In this document: positions 1-8,755 of the stretch, piece after piece
How positions within the stretch are numbered: the stretch's first letter is position 1
Layout: the number at the start of each line of letters is the position of its first letter
Source: Bacillota bacterium
GTDB taxonomy: Bacteria > Bacillota > Sulfobacillia > Sulfobacillales > Sulfobacillaceae
DNA length: 64,000 nt
Assembly (NCBI GenBank): GCA_021797825.1
Contig: JAJZZA010000002.1
Span: 1-64,000 of the forward strand
Direction of reading: 5' to 3'
Notes under the pieces: model-generated
What the model saw: only the letters and a program-made list of their open reading frames with translations
What the model was told of the DNA's origin: nothing
Databases searched by the model: none
Translations under genes and position numbers: made by a program

Positions 1-37
1 CTTATCAGAGTGCTCAAAAGGAATCGTTGCCGTGCTC

Positions 38-871
38 TTAACTGGGAAGCGGCCACCGGTCGACTATTGGATGGCCGACCCACCGGCCTTTCATCACTAC
101 CAGAATCTGGCTTATGGTGGCAAATTTACGAATCGTTGCCATACGCCCATCGTGTTGCACGGGTCGCAGATCAAAGACCTGGCCATCCGACGTCGCTAAG
201 GGCTTCGCCACGCCGCGATCGCCGCCGAGCGTGCGCTGGGCCAATTGATCGGGAGATAAATGCCGCAGGTCCTCGGCGATCTGTTCGGTCGCCGCAGCGG
301 CCGTTTTCGGGGACATTGTCACCTGCGGATCGTCGGCCGCAAACGAGAGCCACCACTGACCGTCTTCCACGGCAATATGAATGGAAGACGGCACCGAATG
401 GGGCCGATGCGCCACGTAAGGAAGGATCCCGACGGGAAAGCTGTCGGTTCCGACATGTAGGTGATCGCCTGCGAGGTCTCCTCCCGCAGCTTCTCGCCGG
501 GGAATAACCCGAAAAAGTTCTGCGGTGATCCGGACCGATTGCTTTCGGGATTTCCTCTTGATCTTCGGGCGCCCCCCAAGCTTGTTGAAAAACCGCGGAT
601 AGGCCTGGCGAAACTTGACCGCGCCATTACGCAAAATCTGCGCGGGCACCGGTTTAAGAAACGCCGTGCGTTCGGTAATGAAGCGGCTGTACTCTTGGTC
701 GACGGGAACCGTTTCGCCAACCATCCCCACCATCTGCCGCTGAAAGCGGCGGTAATAGCGATCTTCTTGGACCTTGGCATTGTAGATGACCCGTTGGCAC
801 CCGATCCACCGGAGCAAGATCTGCTCCGGCTCTGGACTCGGATATAGGCGACACTTATAACCGTTCAGCAT
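38..871 (-). pseudogene. tnpB: truncated TnpB (IS605 OrfB-type) RNA-guided nuclease gene
   Basis: The first ~230 residues look like the N-terminal half of TnpB: a start of the MLNGYKCRLYPS type, then an LYPSPEPEQ / NAKVQEDRYYR helix region, the basic GGRPKIKRKSRKQSVRI segment, and GGDRGVAKPLATSDGQVFDL, which carries the first RuvC aspartate. After VFDLRPVQ the sequence no longer resembles TnpB: the expected basic helix and the RuvC-II and zinc-finger parts are missing, and a stop follows about 40 codons later at 38. TnpB proteins are usually 370-430 residues; this frame is 277. A frameshift or deletion at about 160-190 is the simplest explanation. Sequence left of the window could still carry the remainder in another frame. 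Confidence 0.7.
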
Positions 872-922
872 GCCCTCACCCTCTTGCCTTGGTGCGTATT
901 TCCATTAACTCATTAAGCTCCG

Positions 923-1453
923 ATGAATGACACAGACATGATGTCTGCCTCACATGCCGTGTACTCCCTTCGGCTACATATCGTTTTCGTGACCAAATAT
1001 CGACGGAAGACCTTAACGCCAGAACTCCTCGCGGCCTTGCACGAGGCGTTCGCCGACATTCTGGACGCCTGGCGTTGTACCCTGATGGAGTTCGGGGGGG
1101 AAGCGGATCATGTCCATTTGCCGGTGGGTATCCTTCCCGCGCTGAACCTTTCTACCTTGATTAACCATCTCAAGTCCGCCAGTGCGCGGAGGATGCGGAA
1201 CCGTTTTGCCGATCACTTACGAAAGTTTGATTGGAAACCGTACTTTTGGCACCGGGCCTATTACATCGGCAGTGTCGGAGGGGCATCTTTGGATACGGTA
1301 AAGCGCTATGTCGCGGCTCAAGGGACGCAAGAAAAACCCCGCCAGGCGGCCAAGAGGCCGCCCGCCCGCTTGACCCCACCAGTACTCGCTGTAAAGCTCG
1401 CCTCTGGGCTATCGCCTAAGAAGGGGAATGTGCGGGCATTATGTTACCGATAG
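923..1453 (+). CDS. tnpA: IS200/IS605 family transposase TnpA (Y1 HUH)
   Basis: TnpA is a single-strand DNA transposase that excises and joins the element through a tyrosine nucleophile. The start region reads AVYSLRLHIVFVTKYRRKTL, the family hallmark. The HUH motif is intact as DHVHLPVGI, although the residue after HVHL is Pro where the family usually has Leu or Phe. The catalytic tyrosine lies in VKRYVAAQ. The protein is 176 residues, about 30-40 longer than usual, because of a Pro/Lys-rich C-terminal tail after the tyrosine helix. The ribosome-binding site at 923 is weak, and an in-frame ATG at 938 is an alternative start. Whether it is active cannot be judged without the element ends. Confidence 0.88.
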   Translation: MNDTDMMSASHAVYSLRLHIVFVTKYRRKTLTPELLAALHEAFADILDAWRCTLMEFGGEADHVHLPVGILPALNLSTLINHLKSASARRMRNRFADHLRKFDWKPYFWHRAYYIGSVGGASLDTVKRYVAAQGTQEKPRQAAKRPPARLTPPVLAVKLASGLSPKKGNVRALCYR

Positions 1454-1723
1454 GGATTGAGCCCAGACGGTCGCGGGTTTATGAAAACTGTGTCGAAAAT
1501 TGTACTTATTTGTACCCCACTTATGGTCTGGTTAATATTCGTACGACAGGATAACAGGCACGGCGGATATAACAGTCGTGGCCGCTAAAACATTGCGTCA
1601 TAAGAGTAAGCGGGGGACTGGATCGGTGTACAATGCCAATAGACACGGTTATCAGAAAATACAACGGAGTTGTCCTCTTGATTGCCAGCCGTCCAGGGTT
1701 ACATCCTGGGAAAGGGGGTCCAT

Positions 1724-2326
1724 ATGCGACAACAACCCATACGTACCGGTGTGTCGCGGTACGCACCACGCATTGTCCCGGCACTTGTTGGACTCGGCTT
1801 GGCCACCGCGCTGGCGGGCTGCGGTGCAACCGCGGCCGCCTCTTCTGCGCCCACCACCTCGTCCTCACCGTCGTCAGGGACATCGAGTCCGTCCGCCCGC
1901 ACCGCGTTGATGAAACTGGGCTCAGCCAATGTGGCAGGGAAACAGGAAACCGTGCTGCAAAACGGCCAGGGCATGACGCTTTACTATTTTACCAAAGATA
2001 CCGCGACGGCATCGCATTGCACGGGGCTGTGCACGGTTCTGTGGCACCCGCTACTGGCCGGATCGTCCGCGCCGGGACCGGTTTCCGGCTTATCCGGGCA
2101 CGTCACCACCGTTTCTGATGTCCACGGGAAACAAGTCGCCTATAACGGCCACCTTTTGTACACGTTTTCGGGCGACGGTGCCCCCGGGCAGGCCAAAGGC
2201 GAGGGATATATCCATGCCTGGTGGGTCGCCACTCCGGGACTGCCTGCGGCCGCAACGGCAACCACCAGCAAGACCTCCGGATCGTCTGCACCTGCCAGCA
2301 AGGGTTCCGCGGGAAGCGGTTGGTAA
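1724..2326 (+). CDS. lipoprotein with COG4315-type secreted repeats
   Basis: A 200-residue exported lipoprotein of unknown function. The ATG at 1724 is preceded by AAAGGGGG with good spacing. Residues 1-33 form a lipoprotein signal ending in the lipobox LAGC (Cys33), followed by a Ser/Thr/Pro-rich linker (about 38-62) as found in cell-envelope lipoproteins. The body contains two copies of the secreted repeat of unknown function (PF03640 type): GMTLYYFTKDTA with a Cys-X3-Cys pair, and GHLLYTFSGDGAPGQAKGEG. The C-terminal 25 residues are again Ala/Ser/Thr-rich and low in complexity. In Actinobacteria and acidophiles such proteins are outer-surface lipoproteins without a proven role. It lies alone between the IS element and a convergent transporter gene. 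Confidence 0.85.
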   Translation: MRQQPIRTGVSRYAPRIVPALVGLGLATALAGCGATAAASSAPTTSSSPSSGTSSPSARTALMKLGSANVAGKQETVLQNGQGMTLYYFTKDTATASHCTGLCTVLWHPLLAGSSAPGPVSGLSGHVTTVSDVHGKQVAYNGHLLYTFSGDGAPGQAKGEGYIHAWWVATPGLPAAATATTSKTSGSSAPASKGSAGSGW

Positions 2327-2581
2327 CCAGCAGCCGAATGGGCTCAGCCGGGGTGCCGGCAAAGAGCGGCCGGCGGGCTGCGTCCCCGCAGTGGCCCCGA
2401 ACCAGGCGGTGGGGGTCGCACGCGATCGAGATGGCGCCGCTCGGCCCCATTTCGCAAACGGGGGCGGGAAGGTGATCGGACGTCCGGATGGATCCCCTGC
2501 CAGATCCGCGGAGTCGCCACCGGCCCGCCAGATGCCTGCGGGGGGCGGTTCCCGGTGAGCGTTTGGTTTTCATAGGCAAGC

Positions 2582-2620
2582 AACGGGCGCACCAGCTGCA
2601 ACTCGGCCGGTGCGCCCGTT
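2582..2620. terminator. strong inverted repeat between convergent genes
   Basis: AACGGGCGCACC (2582-2593) and GGTGCGCCCGTT (2609-2620) are perfectly complementary over 12 bp around a 15-nt loop. The repeat sits just past the stop of the minus-strand transporter (2627) and downstream of the lipoprotein (stop 2326), so it could end transcription from both sides. There is no clear U tract on either strand. The rest of 2327-2626 shows no gene. Confidence 0.6.
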
Positions 2621-2626
2621 AGGCGC

Positions 2627-3820
2627 TTACGAGGCGCGGAGGTCTGACGGCGATGCCGCCGATTGCCGCGCCCAAAATGTGGCGGCCACCGCCACCGCCA
2701 TGATGGCCAACGTGGTGGTCATCCACTGCCCGGGGCTGGACAGGACCAACGGGCCCAAGAGAGCCGGGATGAGTGCGACCCCTAAATTGGAGGCCGTGCT
2801 GTAGCCCGCCGTTGCCATGCCAGACTGTCCGGCGTTGGTGGCCCGGGTCGCAGCCCGGTCCAAGGCTAAGGCATACCACCCGTTGCCCAACGCTCCGAAC
2901 AGGAAAAATGCGATGTCCAGCAACCCCAGACTGTGGCCGGTACGGCCGGTCAGGATGAGAGTCACCACCAGCAGCACCAGCCAGGTTAACACGGCCAGAG
3001 CTTTCTCCAGCAAATCCGGGTTTGAAATCAGGTCGCCGAGGTATCCGAATCCCACCGCGCCGACGGCCGATCCGAGAAAGGTCATGGCGGTGAGAAAGCC
3101 GGCTACCGCGATAGCGTTGACGACTCCCAAATGGCCAATGGCCGGGGCGGTGATGGACCCGACCATCACACTGAGCGAGGCGATGGCAAAGCCCACCACC
3201 CACCAACGGGACCAGACCAGCAACGGACCGCTCGCCGCCCCGGGATTGGGGGGATCGAAGGCGAAGGTTTTGGCGTTCCGGGCCAAGTTGAGCCCAAACA
3301 GTCCATTGACTGCCGCCATCACCCACAGGGTGCCGTGAAAGCCCAGGGAGGCCGCAAGGGACGGTCCCAACAAGGCGCCCAGCGACATGCCCAAAAACAA
3401 GAGACCGATGGCTAGGCCGGTGGCCGTTTTGGGTTTGGCCACGCGCGCCGCGCGCAGCACCGTGCCGATCGGCGAGATGGTCATTGGGTAGGCTACCGCG
3501 GCGATGGCTTGGCCGAGGAGCATGATCGGATAACTCGGGGCTAGCGCGCGCAGGGCGAGTCCGACGAAGGAGATGAGGGCGGCCAACTGCAAAAGTCCGG
3601 CGGGACCGGACGTGCGCGCCCGCAGAGCGCTGGGAACCGACAAGATCACCATGGCGTACCCATAAAGCGAAATCAACAGCAGGGCGGAGCCCAAAGAGAC
3701 CTTGAAGCCGCCTAAAATGGCGGGGATCAACGGAGCGATGACAAACCAGGCGAAACCGATTGTCGCGCCAAACAGGACGTAAGACCAGACCAATGATCGT
3801 TGGCTGGCAGACAAGGTCAT
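2627..3820 (-). CDS. MFS transporter
   Basis: A 397-residue polytopic membrane protein with about 12 predicted hydrophobic segments, arranged as two halves around a cytoplasmic loop with the sequence LARNAKTFAFDPPNPG near the middle. Motif-A-like loops (LRARTSGPAG after TM2 and GYLGDLISNPD in the second half) fit the major facilitator superfamily. The ATG at 3820 was chosen because AAAGGAGGCG precedes it at the right distance; a reading frame extending further upstream lacks such a site. It is divergent from the GlcD-GlcE gene, so transport of a hydroxy acid or related substrate is possible, but the substrate cannot be read from the sequence. Confidence 0.85.
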   Translation of the reverse strand: MTLSASQRSLVWSYVLFGATIGFAWFVIAPLIPAILGGFKVSLGSALLLISLYGYAMVILSVPSALRARTSGPAGLLQLAALISFVGLALRALAPSYPIMLLGQAIAAVAYPMTISPIGTVLRAARVAKPKTATGLAIGLLFLGMSLGALLGPSLAASLGFHGTLWVMAAVNGLFGLNLARNAKTFAFDPPNPGAASGPLLVWSRWWVVGFAIASLSVMVGSITAPAIGHLGVVNAIAVAGFLTAMTFLGSAVGAVGFGYLGDLISNPDLLEKALAVLTWLVLLVVTLILTGRTGHSLGLLDIAFFLFGALGNGWYALALDRAATRATNAGQSGMATAGYSTASNLGVALIPALLGPLVLSSPGQWMTTTLAIMAVAVAATFWARQSAASPSDLRAS

Positions 3821-4110
3821 CGCCTCCTTTCTATCACGTGGTTGCGATACAATGGGTAATATACGGCAATCGTTGCAAATCTCCTGCTGATGTGAATATT
3901 GGTGCGCTTGGAAAATTGTCTGCACCAGGCCAAACTCGGAGTTTGCCGGGGCAGGCGCTCAGCAGCCGCGTCGGGCGCCGATGTTGCCGTCGGAGCGCAT
4001 GCCGCCATACCCCGGGGGCCAACCGGGTTTGGGTACGCGGGAAAGACAGTCGCATTGTTCTGACATCTTGCCCGCAGGGCTGGCAGGGTATGGGGAAGGG
4101 GAAGGCGACC
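3821..4110. promoter_or_regulatory. divergent intergenic region
   Basis: These 290 bases separate the divergently transcribed MFS transporter and the GlcD-GlcE oxidase, so both promoters must lie here. The segment 3838-3900 is the most A+T-rich part. I could not assign a convincing -35/-10 pair or an operator palindrome. Confidence 0.4.
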
Positions 4111-6693
4111 ATGGGCTCGCTGGCGGAACAGAAACTGTGGGGAGCGCTAAACCGCGACCATTTGCTGGCAGGCTATCCCCGCCTCGGGGAAGCGGCTCGC
4201 CAGCGGCTGGTCTGGGATCTCCAGGCCGCGTTGCCGCCGGACGCTCTACTTTTAGATGCTGAGCAGCTCATCACCTATAGCTTCGATGCCACCGGGGAAC
4301 GGCACCGGCCCGACGCGGTGGTGCTGCCCACATCCCGAGAGGAGGTGGTGGCGGCAATGGTCGCCGCCCGGGCCAGCGGGGCCTATGTCATCGGTCGGGG
4401 GGCGGCGACCAATCTCAGTGGCGGCACCATGCCGATCGTCGGGGGTCTGGTGGTTTCCCTGGCGCGCATGACGCAGATCCGGCAGGTAGACATCGCGAAC
4501 CGTTTGGTGGTGGTGGAGCCGGGCGTGGTCAACGGCGTGCTTCAGGACAGGCTCCGCGCCGAGGGCTTTTTCTATCCCCCGGACCCCTCCAGCCATCGCA
4601 TCTCAACCCTGGGCGGCAATGTTGCGGAAAACTCAGGCGGACCCCACTGTGTCAAGTACGGGGTAACCACCAACCACGTGTTGGGAGCGGAAATGGTGAC
4701 GGTTGACGGTGAGGTGGTCGACCTTCCCACCACCCGCGACGCTCGCACGGGCTACGATCTCATGGGGCTGATTACGGGTTCGGAAGGTACCATGGGCATT
4801 CTTACCGCCTTGACGCTGGCCATCAGCCCCCTGCCCGTGGGGACCCAAACCATGCTGGCCGTCTTTGGCAGTGTTGACGCCGCCCTACGCTGTGTATCGG
4901 CGGTGATTGCCGCGAAAATCGTTCCCGCCACCTTAGAACTGCTGGATAAGCGTTCCATCGACATTATCCAAACCTTCGTCCCCGCCGGGTACCCGGCAGG
5001 TGCCCAAGCGGTGCTGTTGATGGAGGTGGACGGGTCGCCGGATGCCGTGCGCGCAGAAACCGCGGTGATGCAGGCGATCGCCTTCCGGCAAGGCGCGGTG
5101 GAGTTTAGGCTGGCGCGGTCCGCAGCCGAAGCGGAGGCGTTGTGGAAAGGGCGCCGGGCGCACTATGGCGCTTCGGCCCGTCTGGCCCCCCATTTATGGG
5201 TGCAGGACGTCACCGTTCCCCGCCCGCTCTTGGCGCAAATGATGCGTGACGTCTTGGCCATTGGGGAGCGCTACGGGTTTGCCATCACCACCGCCGCCCA
5301 TGCCGGGGATGGGAATCTGCATCCGGTGATTCCCTACGATCCCGAAAACGTTGAGGAAATCGCGCGGATGCGCCAAGCCGACCAGGAAATTCTGCGTGCG
5401 TGCGTGCGCCACGGGGGGGCGATTACCGGGGAACATGGCATTGGCATTGACAAAGTGGATAACCTGCACCTGATGTACGGCGAGCCGGAACTCGCGGTCA
5501 TGATGGCCTTAAAGCAGGTGTTCGACCCCGCCCGCCGATTGAATCCGCTCAAGGCGGTGCCGGTGCCGGCGCGAGCGCTGGAATTCGTCCCGGCGCAGCG
5601 GCGGCTGCCGCCGGGAACCCGCGAGATTGCGCCCGATTCCGCCGCGGACGTGGCAGCCCTGGTCGCCGCCGCACGGGAGCAGGGCCTCGGTATCGAGGTG
5701 GCGGGCTGCGGCACGCGCAGGCACCTGCGCCCTGCCCGGGCCGACACCCGCCCGGTCATCCGGCTTGACACCCGCAACCTGTCGCATCTGGTCGATTTTG
5801 ACCCTGACAATCTGACTTGCGAGGTGCAGGCCGGGATGCTGGCGGCGGATCTGGCGCTTTTTTTGGCCGAATCGGGCCTGGAACTTCCCGGCATTGAAAG
5901 CTTTTCGGCGGGAACGATTGGGGGTCTGGTGGCGGCCAATGCGCGGTATTGGCGCTATGCCTACGAGTTGGGCTGGCGCGACACGGTAATGGGGGTAGAG
6001 TGGGTGGATGGACGGGGCCAGATCCTGCGCTTTGGGCGCAAGACCACCAAAAACGTGGCAGGGTTTGACGTGGCCAAGTTGGCGGTGGGGTCGTGGGGAA
6101 CGCTCGGTGTCATCACCAAGCTGATCTTACGGCTGCGCCCGCTGCAGAGTCCCCGTCAGCTGGGCGTTGTCGAGTCGGCGGACGTGCCGGCGTTGCTGGC
6201 CGCGGCGGCAACGATGAGCCGGTTGCCGGTCCGTCCGCAGGGAATGGCAGTCATGCAGACGGGCTCGCCAACCGGAGCAGCGCGCTTGGTTATGGTGGCG
6301 CAGGGACCGGAAACGGCTGCGATCCGCCACGCGGTGGCAGCGCGGATCGGGGAAGGGTTGGTCAACTGGCACCAGGACCCCGTTGTGTGGCAATCGGTGG
6401 AGGGGGGGCGGCTGGCTCGGATCCGAGATGCTGTGGAGGGGATGGCCTACACCGAAGGCCGCGTTCTTCCCAGCCAGCTGGATGCGGTAAGCCAAGCCGT
6501 GCCGAAATCGCTGGCGGCGACGTTTTTTCCCGGCAGCGGATGCTGGGAGGTCTACGGGGTCGCCGCTGCCGTGCCCGGGCGTACCCGTCTCCTCGCTGGC
6601 GACGGGGTCCAGACGGTGCTGACCGAGGCCAACCGGCGTTTCGATCCGGGGGTACGGCAGGTGTTTGACCCCGGCGGGGTCTTCGGCTTCTAG
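4111..6693 (+). CDS. fused GlcD-GlcE FAD-linked 2-hydroxyacid oxidase
   Basis: An 860-residue flavoprotein that joins two subunits of glycolate oxidase in one chain. Residues 1 to about 475 are GlcD-like: the FAD-binding PP loop RGAATNLSGGTMPI (about 96), the FAD-oxidase C-domain motif HAGDGNLHP (about 397) and GEHGIGIDK (about 439). Residues from about 500 to the end are GlcE-like: VAGCGTRRHL, the GTIGGLVAAN loop and KNVAGFDVAKLAVGSWGTLG (about 646). The likely role is oxidation of glycolate, lactate or a similar 2-hydroxyacid. A GlcF-type iron-sulphur subunit is not present in the window. The frame is open further upstream, but the family homology begins near the ATG at 4111, which has a GGGGAAGG site; ATG 4090 is an alternative. 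Confidence 0.88.
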   Translation: MGSLAEQKLWGALNRDHLLAGYPRLGEAARQRLVWDLQAALPPDALLLDAEQLITYSFDATGERHRPDAVVLPTSREEVVAAMVAARASGAYVIGRGAATNLSGGTMPIVGGLVVSLARMTQIRQVDIANRLVVVEPGVVNGVLQDRLRAEGFFYPPDPSSHRISTLGGNVAENSGGPHCVKYGVTTNHVLGAEMVTVDGEVVDLPTTRDARTGYDLMGLITGSEGTMGILTALTLAISPLPVGTQTMLAVFGSVDAALRCVSAVIAAKIVPATLELLDKRSIDIIQTFVPAGYPAGAQAVLLMEVDGSPDAVRAETAVMQAIAFRQGAVEFRLARSAAEAEALWKGRRAHYGASARLAPHLWVQDVTVPRPLLAQMMRDVLAIGERYGFAITTAAHAGDGNLHPVIPYDPENVEEIARMRQADQEILRACVRHGGAITGEHGIGIDKVDNLHLMYGEPELAVMMALKQVFDPARRLNPLKAVPVPARALEFVPAQRRLPPGTREIAPDSAADVAALVAAAREQGLGIEVAGCGTRRHLRPARADTRPVIRLDTRNLSHLVDFDPDNLTCEVQAGMLAADLALFLAESGLELPGIESFSAGTIGGLVAANARYWRYAYELGWRDTVMGVEWVDGRGQILRFGRKTTKNVAGFDVAKLAVGSWGTLGVITKLILRLRPLQSPRQLGVVESADVPALLAAAATMSRLPVRPQGMAVMQTGSPTGAARLVMVAQGPETAAIRHAVAARIGEGLVNWHQDPVVWQSVEGGRLARIRDAVEGMAYTEGRVLPSQLDAVSQAVPKSLAATFFPGSGCWEVYGVAAAVPGRTRLLAGDGVQTVLTEANRRFDPGVRQVFDPGGVFGF

Positions 6694-6715
6694 CCAATGA
6701 CAGGAGGTGTGGCTC

Positions 6716-7465
6716 ATGGAATTGCACTTGGCGGGGCGGACCGTGCTGGTGCTGGGGGGATCGCGGGGGCTAGGCCGGGCGGTTGCCGAGGCGGCCTCCG
6801 CAGAGGGGGCTCGGGTCACGGTCACGTCCCGCGTGCCGCAATCGATTGACACCTCCCGGTCAATTCGCCTGCGAGGTCTTGATACCGCCGTGCCGGAATC
6901 CATCGCGGCATTTCTGGCGGGGTGGGGGACGGAGCCGGTGCATGGACTCTTTGTTAATACCGGCGGACCGCGGCCCGGCGATTTCGACCAGCTGGCGCAG
7001 GCGGATTGGCTGGCCGCCTGCCAACAGTTGCTGTTGGGGCCGATTGCGCTGGTGCGCGGGCTGGTACCGCTAATTCCCGCTGGCGGATCGATTCTTTTTA
7101 ATACGTCGTCATCGATTCGCGTGCCGATCTCGCATTTGACGCTGTCCAACGTGCTGCGGCCGGCTGTGGAGGCGCTGGGGAAAACCCTCGCGGAGGAATT
7201 GGCTCCGCGCGGTATCCGTGTCAATGTGATTGCGCCCGGCCGGATTGCGACCGAACGGGTGGCCCAATTGGACGGGGCGCGGGCCGATCGCGAAGGCAGC
7301 ACCCGGGACGCGGTGCAAGCCGCAGCCATCCAAAACATCCCGTTAGGCCGCTACGGCGATCCGGCGGAATTCGGACGGGCTGCGGTCTTCCTGCTGTCCC
7401 CGGCTGCGGGGTACATATCCGGAATCAGTTTGTTAGTGGATGGTGCTCAAAGCAAGGCGCTCTGA
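6716..7465 (+). CDS. atypical SDR-family oxidoreductase
   Basis: A 249-residue Rossmann-fold protein of the short-chain dehydrogenase/reductase superfamily. The nucleotide-binding motif is GGSRGLGRA (about residues 15-23), NTGG replaces the usual NNAG, and the catalytic-serine region NTSSS is present. The expected Tyr-X3-Lys is replaced by LSNVLRPAVEALGK, so the catalytic tyrosine is missing while the lysine remains. This matches a known SDR subgroup resembling beta-ketoacyl reductase but lacking a perfect tetrad. The C-terminus SGISLLVDGAQ is typical. ATG 6716 follows AGGAGG at 8 nt and lies 22 bp after the oxidase stop, so the two are probably co-transcribed. Substrate unknown. Confidence 0.82.
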   Translation: MELHLAGRTVLVLGGSRGLGRAVAEAASAEGARVTVTSRVPQSIDTSRSIRLRGLDTAVPESIAAFLAGWGTEPVHGLFVNTGGPRPGDFDQLAQADWLAACQQLLLGPIALVRGLVPLIPAGGSILFNTSSSIRVPISHLTLSNVLRPAVEALGKTLAEELAPRGIRVNVIAPGRIATERVAQLDGARADREGSTRDAVQAAAIQNIPLGRYGDPAEFGRAAVFLLSPAAGYISGISLLVDGAQSKAL

Positions 7466-7903
7466 CATCCTCGCCAGGGACAAAGCCAGGGAATTGCCGA
7501 TGCTGGCGGTGTCGGGTTCTGGCTTCATGGCGCCGCCGCGGATTGCGGGCAAAACCGCGCGTCTTCCTGCGGGCAGTTCCGGGGGGCGTGCTCTGCGGCG
7601 ATTTCCGGCCTGACCCGCGCCGGCAGCGGCGGACCCGCGCGATGGGGGCTCCATGGGCCGGGCGGGGTTGGCATCTCCGACGTAATCCTCTCACAGGATA
7701 CGGTGCGGAGGCATGGCGCCTTGAGGATTACGCCTGGCGATACCCGCGGGGACGGGACAGCACCGGCCGGCAAGCCGCCCGCTCCAGGCGGAGCCCGTTC
7801 CGCACCCCACTGCGGGCGAACGGTGTTGGATGGATAGTCCGCCAGTCTGCAACGGCGCGGCTTACCGCCCCAATGGGGCAACAATTGCTGAGGAGGGCAC
7901 AAC
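7466..7903. other. 438-bp gene-free region with a stem-loop
   Basis: No gene is supported here. CGTAATCCTC (7681-7690) and GAGGATTACG (7723-7732) form a perfect 10-bp stem around a 32-nt region that itself can fold (AGGC/GCCT). It lies about 170 bp upstream of the FAH-family gene and could be part of its leader or a terminator-like structure. It matches no riboswitch consensus I know. Confidence 0.45.
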
Positions 7904-8755
7904 ATGCGATGGGGAACGGTGCAAGTCCAGGGCCAGGTCTCGGCGGCGATATGGGTTCACGAACGGATTGTTACCATGAGCGCGCTCAATGCGCAGGCGG
8001 GCTGCGGGTTTCCGGAGACGCTGGAAGAGATTATCGTTCGGGGTGATGCTCCGCGGATTCGGGCCTGGATAGATGCACAAGGCGATCTTTACCGGCGGGT
8101 TGGGGTCTCTTCCGATGGCGTCCGCTTGCGGGCGCCGTTGAGCCGCCCGGAACGCATTGCGGGCATTGGGTTAAACTACCGGGCCCATGCGGCCGATCTG
8201 GCGGAGAGTCCGCCGGAGGAGCCAGCCACCTTTATGAAACCCATCAGCACACTGATTGGTCCCGACGAGACCATTCGCCTGCCGGTCGCATCCGACCGCA
8301 CCACCGCCGAGGCGGAGGTGGCCTTGGTGTTTGGCCGCGGCGCACGCGATGTTGCGGCCGAGGACTGGAAACAGGTCATTTTCGGCTTGGTCCCGGTGCT
8401 GGACATGACGGCCGAAGATATTCTTCGCCGTAATCCGCGATTTCTCACCCGGGCCAAGGGGTTTGACACCTTTTTCAGCATGGGTCCCTGGATCGTCACG
8501 CCCGACGAATGGCCGGATCTGGAGGACGTGCGGATTGAAACGGTCGTGGACGGGACAGTCGCAGCCAGCAATACGCTGGACGCGATGACGTATGGGTTGG
8601 CCGAGTTGGTGCAGTTTATCACCGCGGGATGCACGCTAGCCCCTACCGCCGTGTTAACCACGGGAACGCCCGGGGCCGCCGTGATTCGCCCCGGCATGGT
8701 GGCGGAGGCCCGAGTCGCCGCAATCGGGACGCTCAAAAATCCGGTAGGGCACTGA
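7904..8755 (+). CDS. fumarylacetoacetate hydrolase (FAH) family protein
   Basis: A 283-residue member of the FAH superfamily, which hydrolyses, hydrates or decarboxylates 2-oxo acids using a divalent metal. The N-terminal ~80 residues are the small domain. The catalytic domain begins with IAGIGLNYRAHAAD, followed by FMKPISTLIGPDE, the metal-binding Glu residues in AEAEVALVFG and the Asp in PVLDMTAED, then TGTPGAA near the end. The ATG at 7904 follows AGGAGG at 7 nt. The precise substrate (for example acylpyruvate, oxaloacetate or a 2-hydroxyhepta-diene-dioate) cannot be told apart from sequence. The gene stands alone downstream of the hydroxyacid-oxidase/SDR pair, consistent with an organic-acid degradation neighbourhood. 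Confidence 0.86.
   Translation: MRWGTVQVQGQVSAAIWVHERIVTMSALNAQAGCGFPETLEEIIVRGDAPRIRAWIDAQGDLYRRVGVSSDGVRLRAPLSRPERIAGIGLNYRAHAADLAESPPEEPATFMKPISTLIGPDETIRLPVASDRTTAEAEVALVFGRGARDVAAEDWKQVIFGLVPVLDMTAEDILRRNPRFLTRAKGFDTFFSMGPWIVTPDEWPDLEDVRIETVVDGTVAASNTLDAMTYGLAELVQFITAGCTLAPTAVLTTGTPGAAVIRPGMVAEARVAAIGTLKNPVGH

Larger units (their letters stand above)
1..1453. mobile_element. IS200/IS605-family element, left part beyond the window
   Basis: A tnpA gene (plus strand) and a tnpB-like gene (minus strand) start 51 bp apart and point away from each other, the divergent layout of IS605-type elements. The tnpB reading frame is interrupted near the window edge, so the element probably no longer encodes an intact TnpB. 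I could not place the terminal hairpins or the exact right end. The stretch 1454-1723 between tnpA and the next gene holds no coding sequence and may contain the right end. Confidence 0.75.

Noticed and set aside
6127-7338. 403-codon open frame on the minus strand
   Set aside because: It lies antisense to the GlcD-GlcE and SDR genes, which have clear motifs. The translation has no domain and is a product of high G+C third positions.
7543-8046. 167-codon plus-strand frame in front of the FAH gene
   Set aside because: Arg-rich low-complexity translation, overlaps the well-supported FAH start, and spans the stem-loop at 7681-7732.
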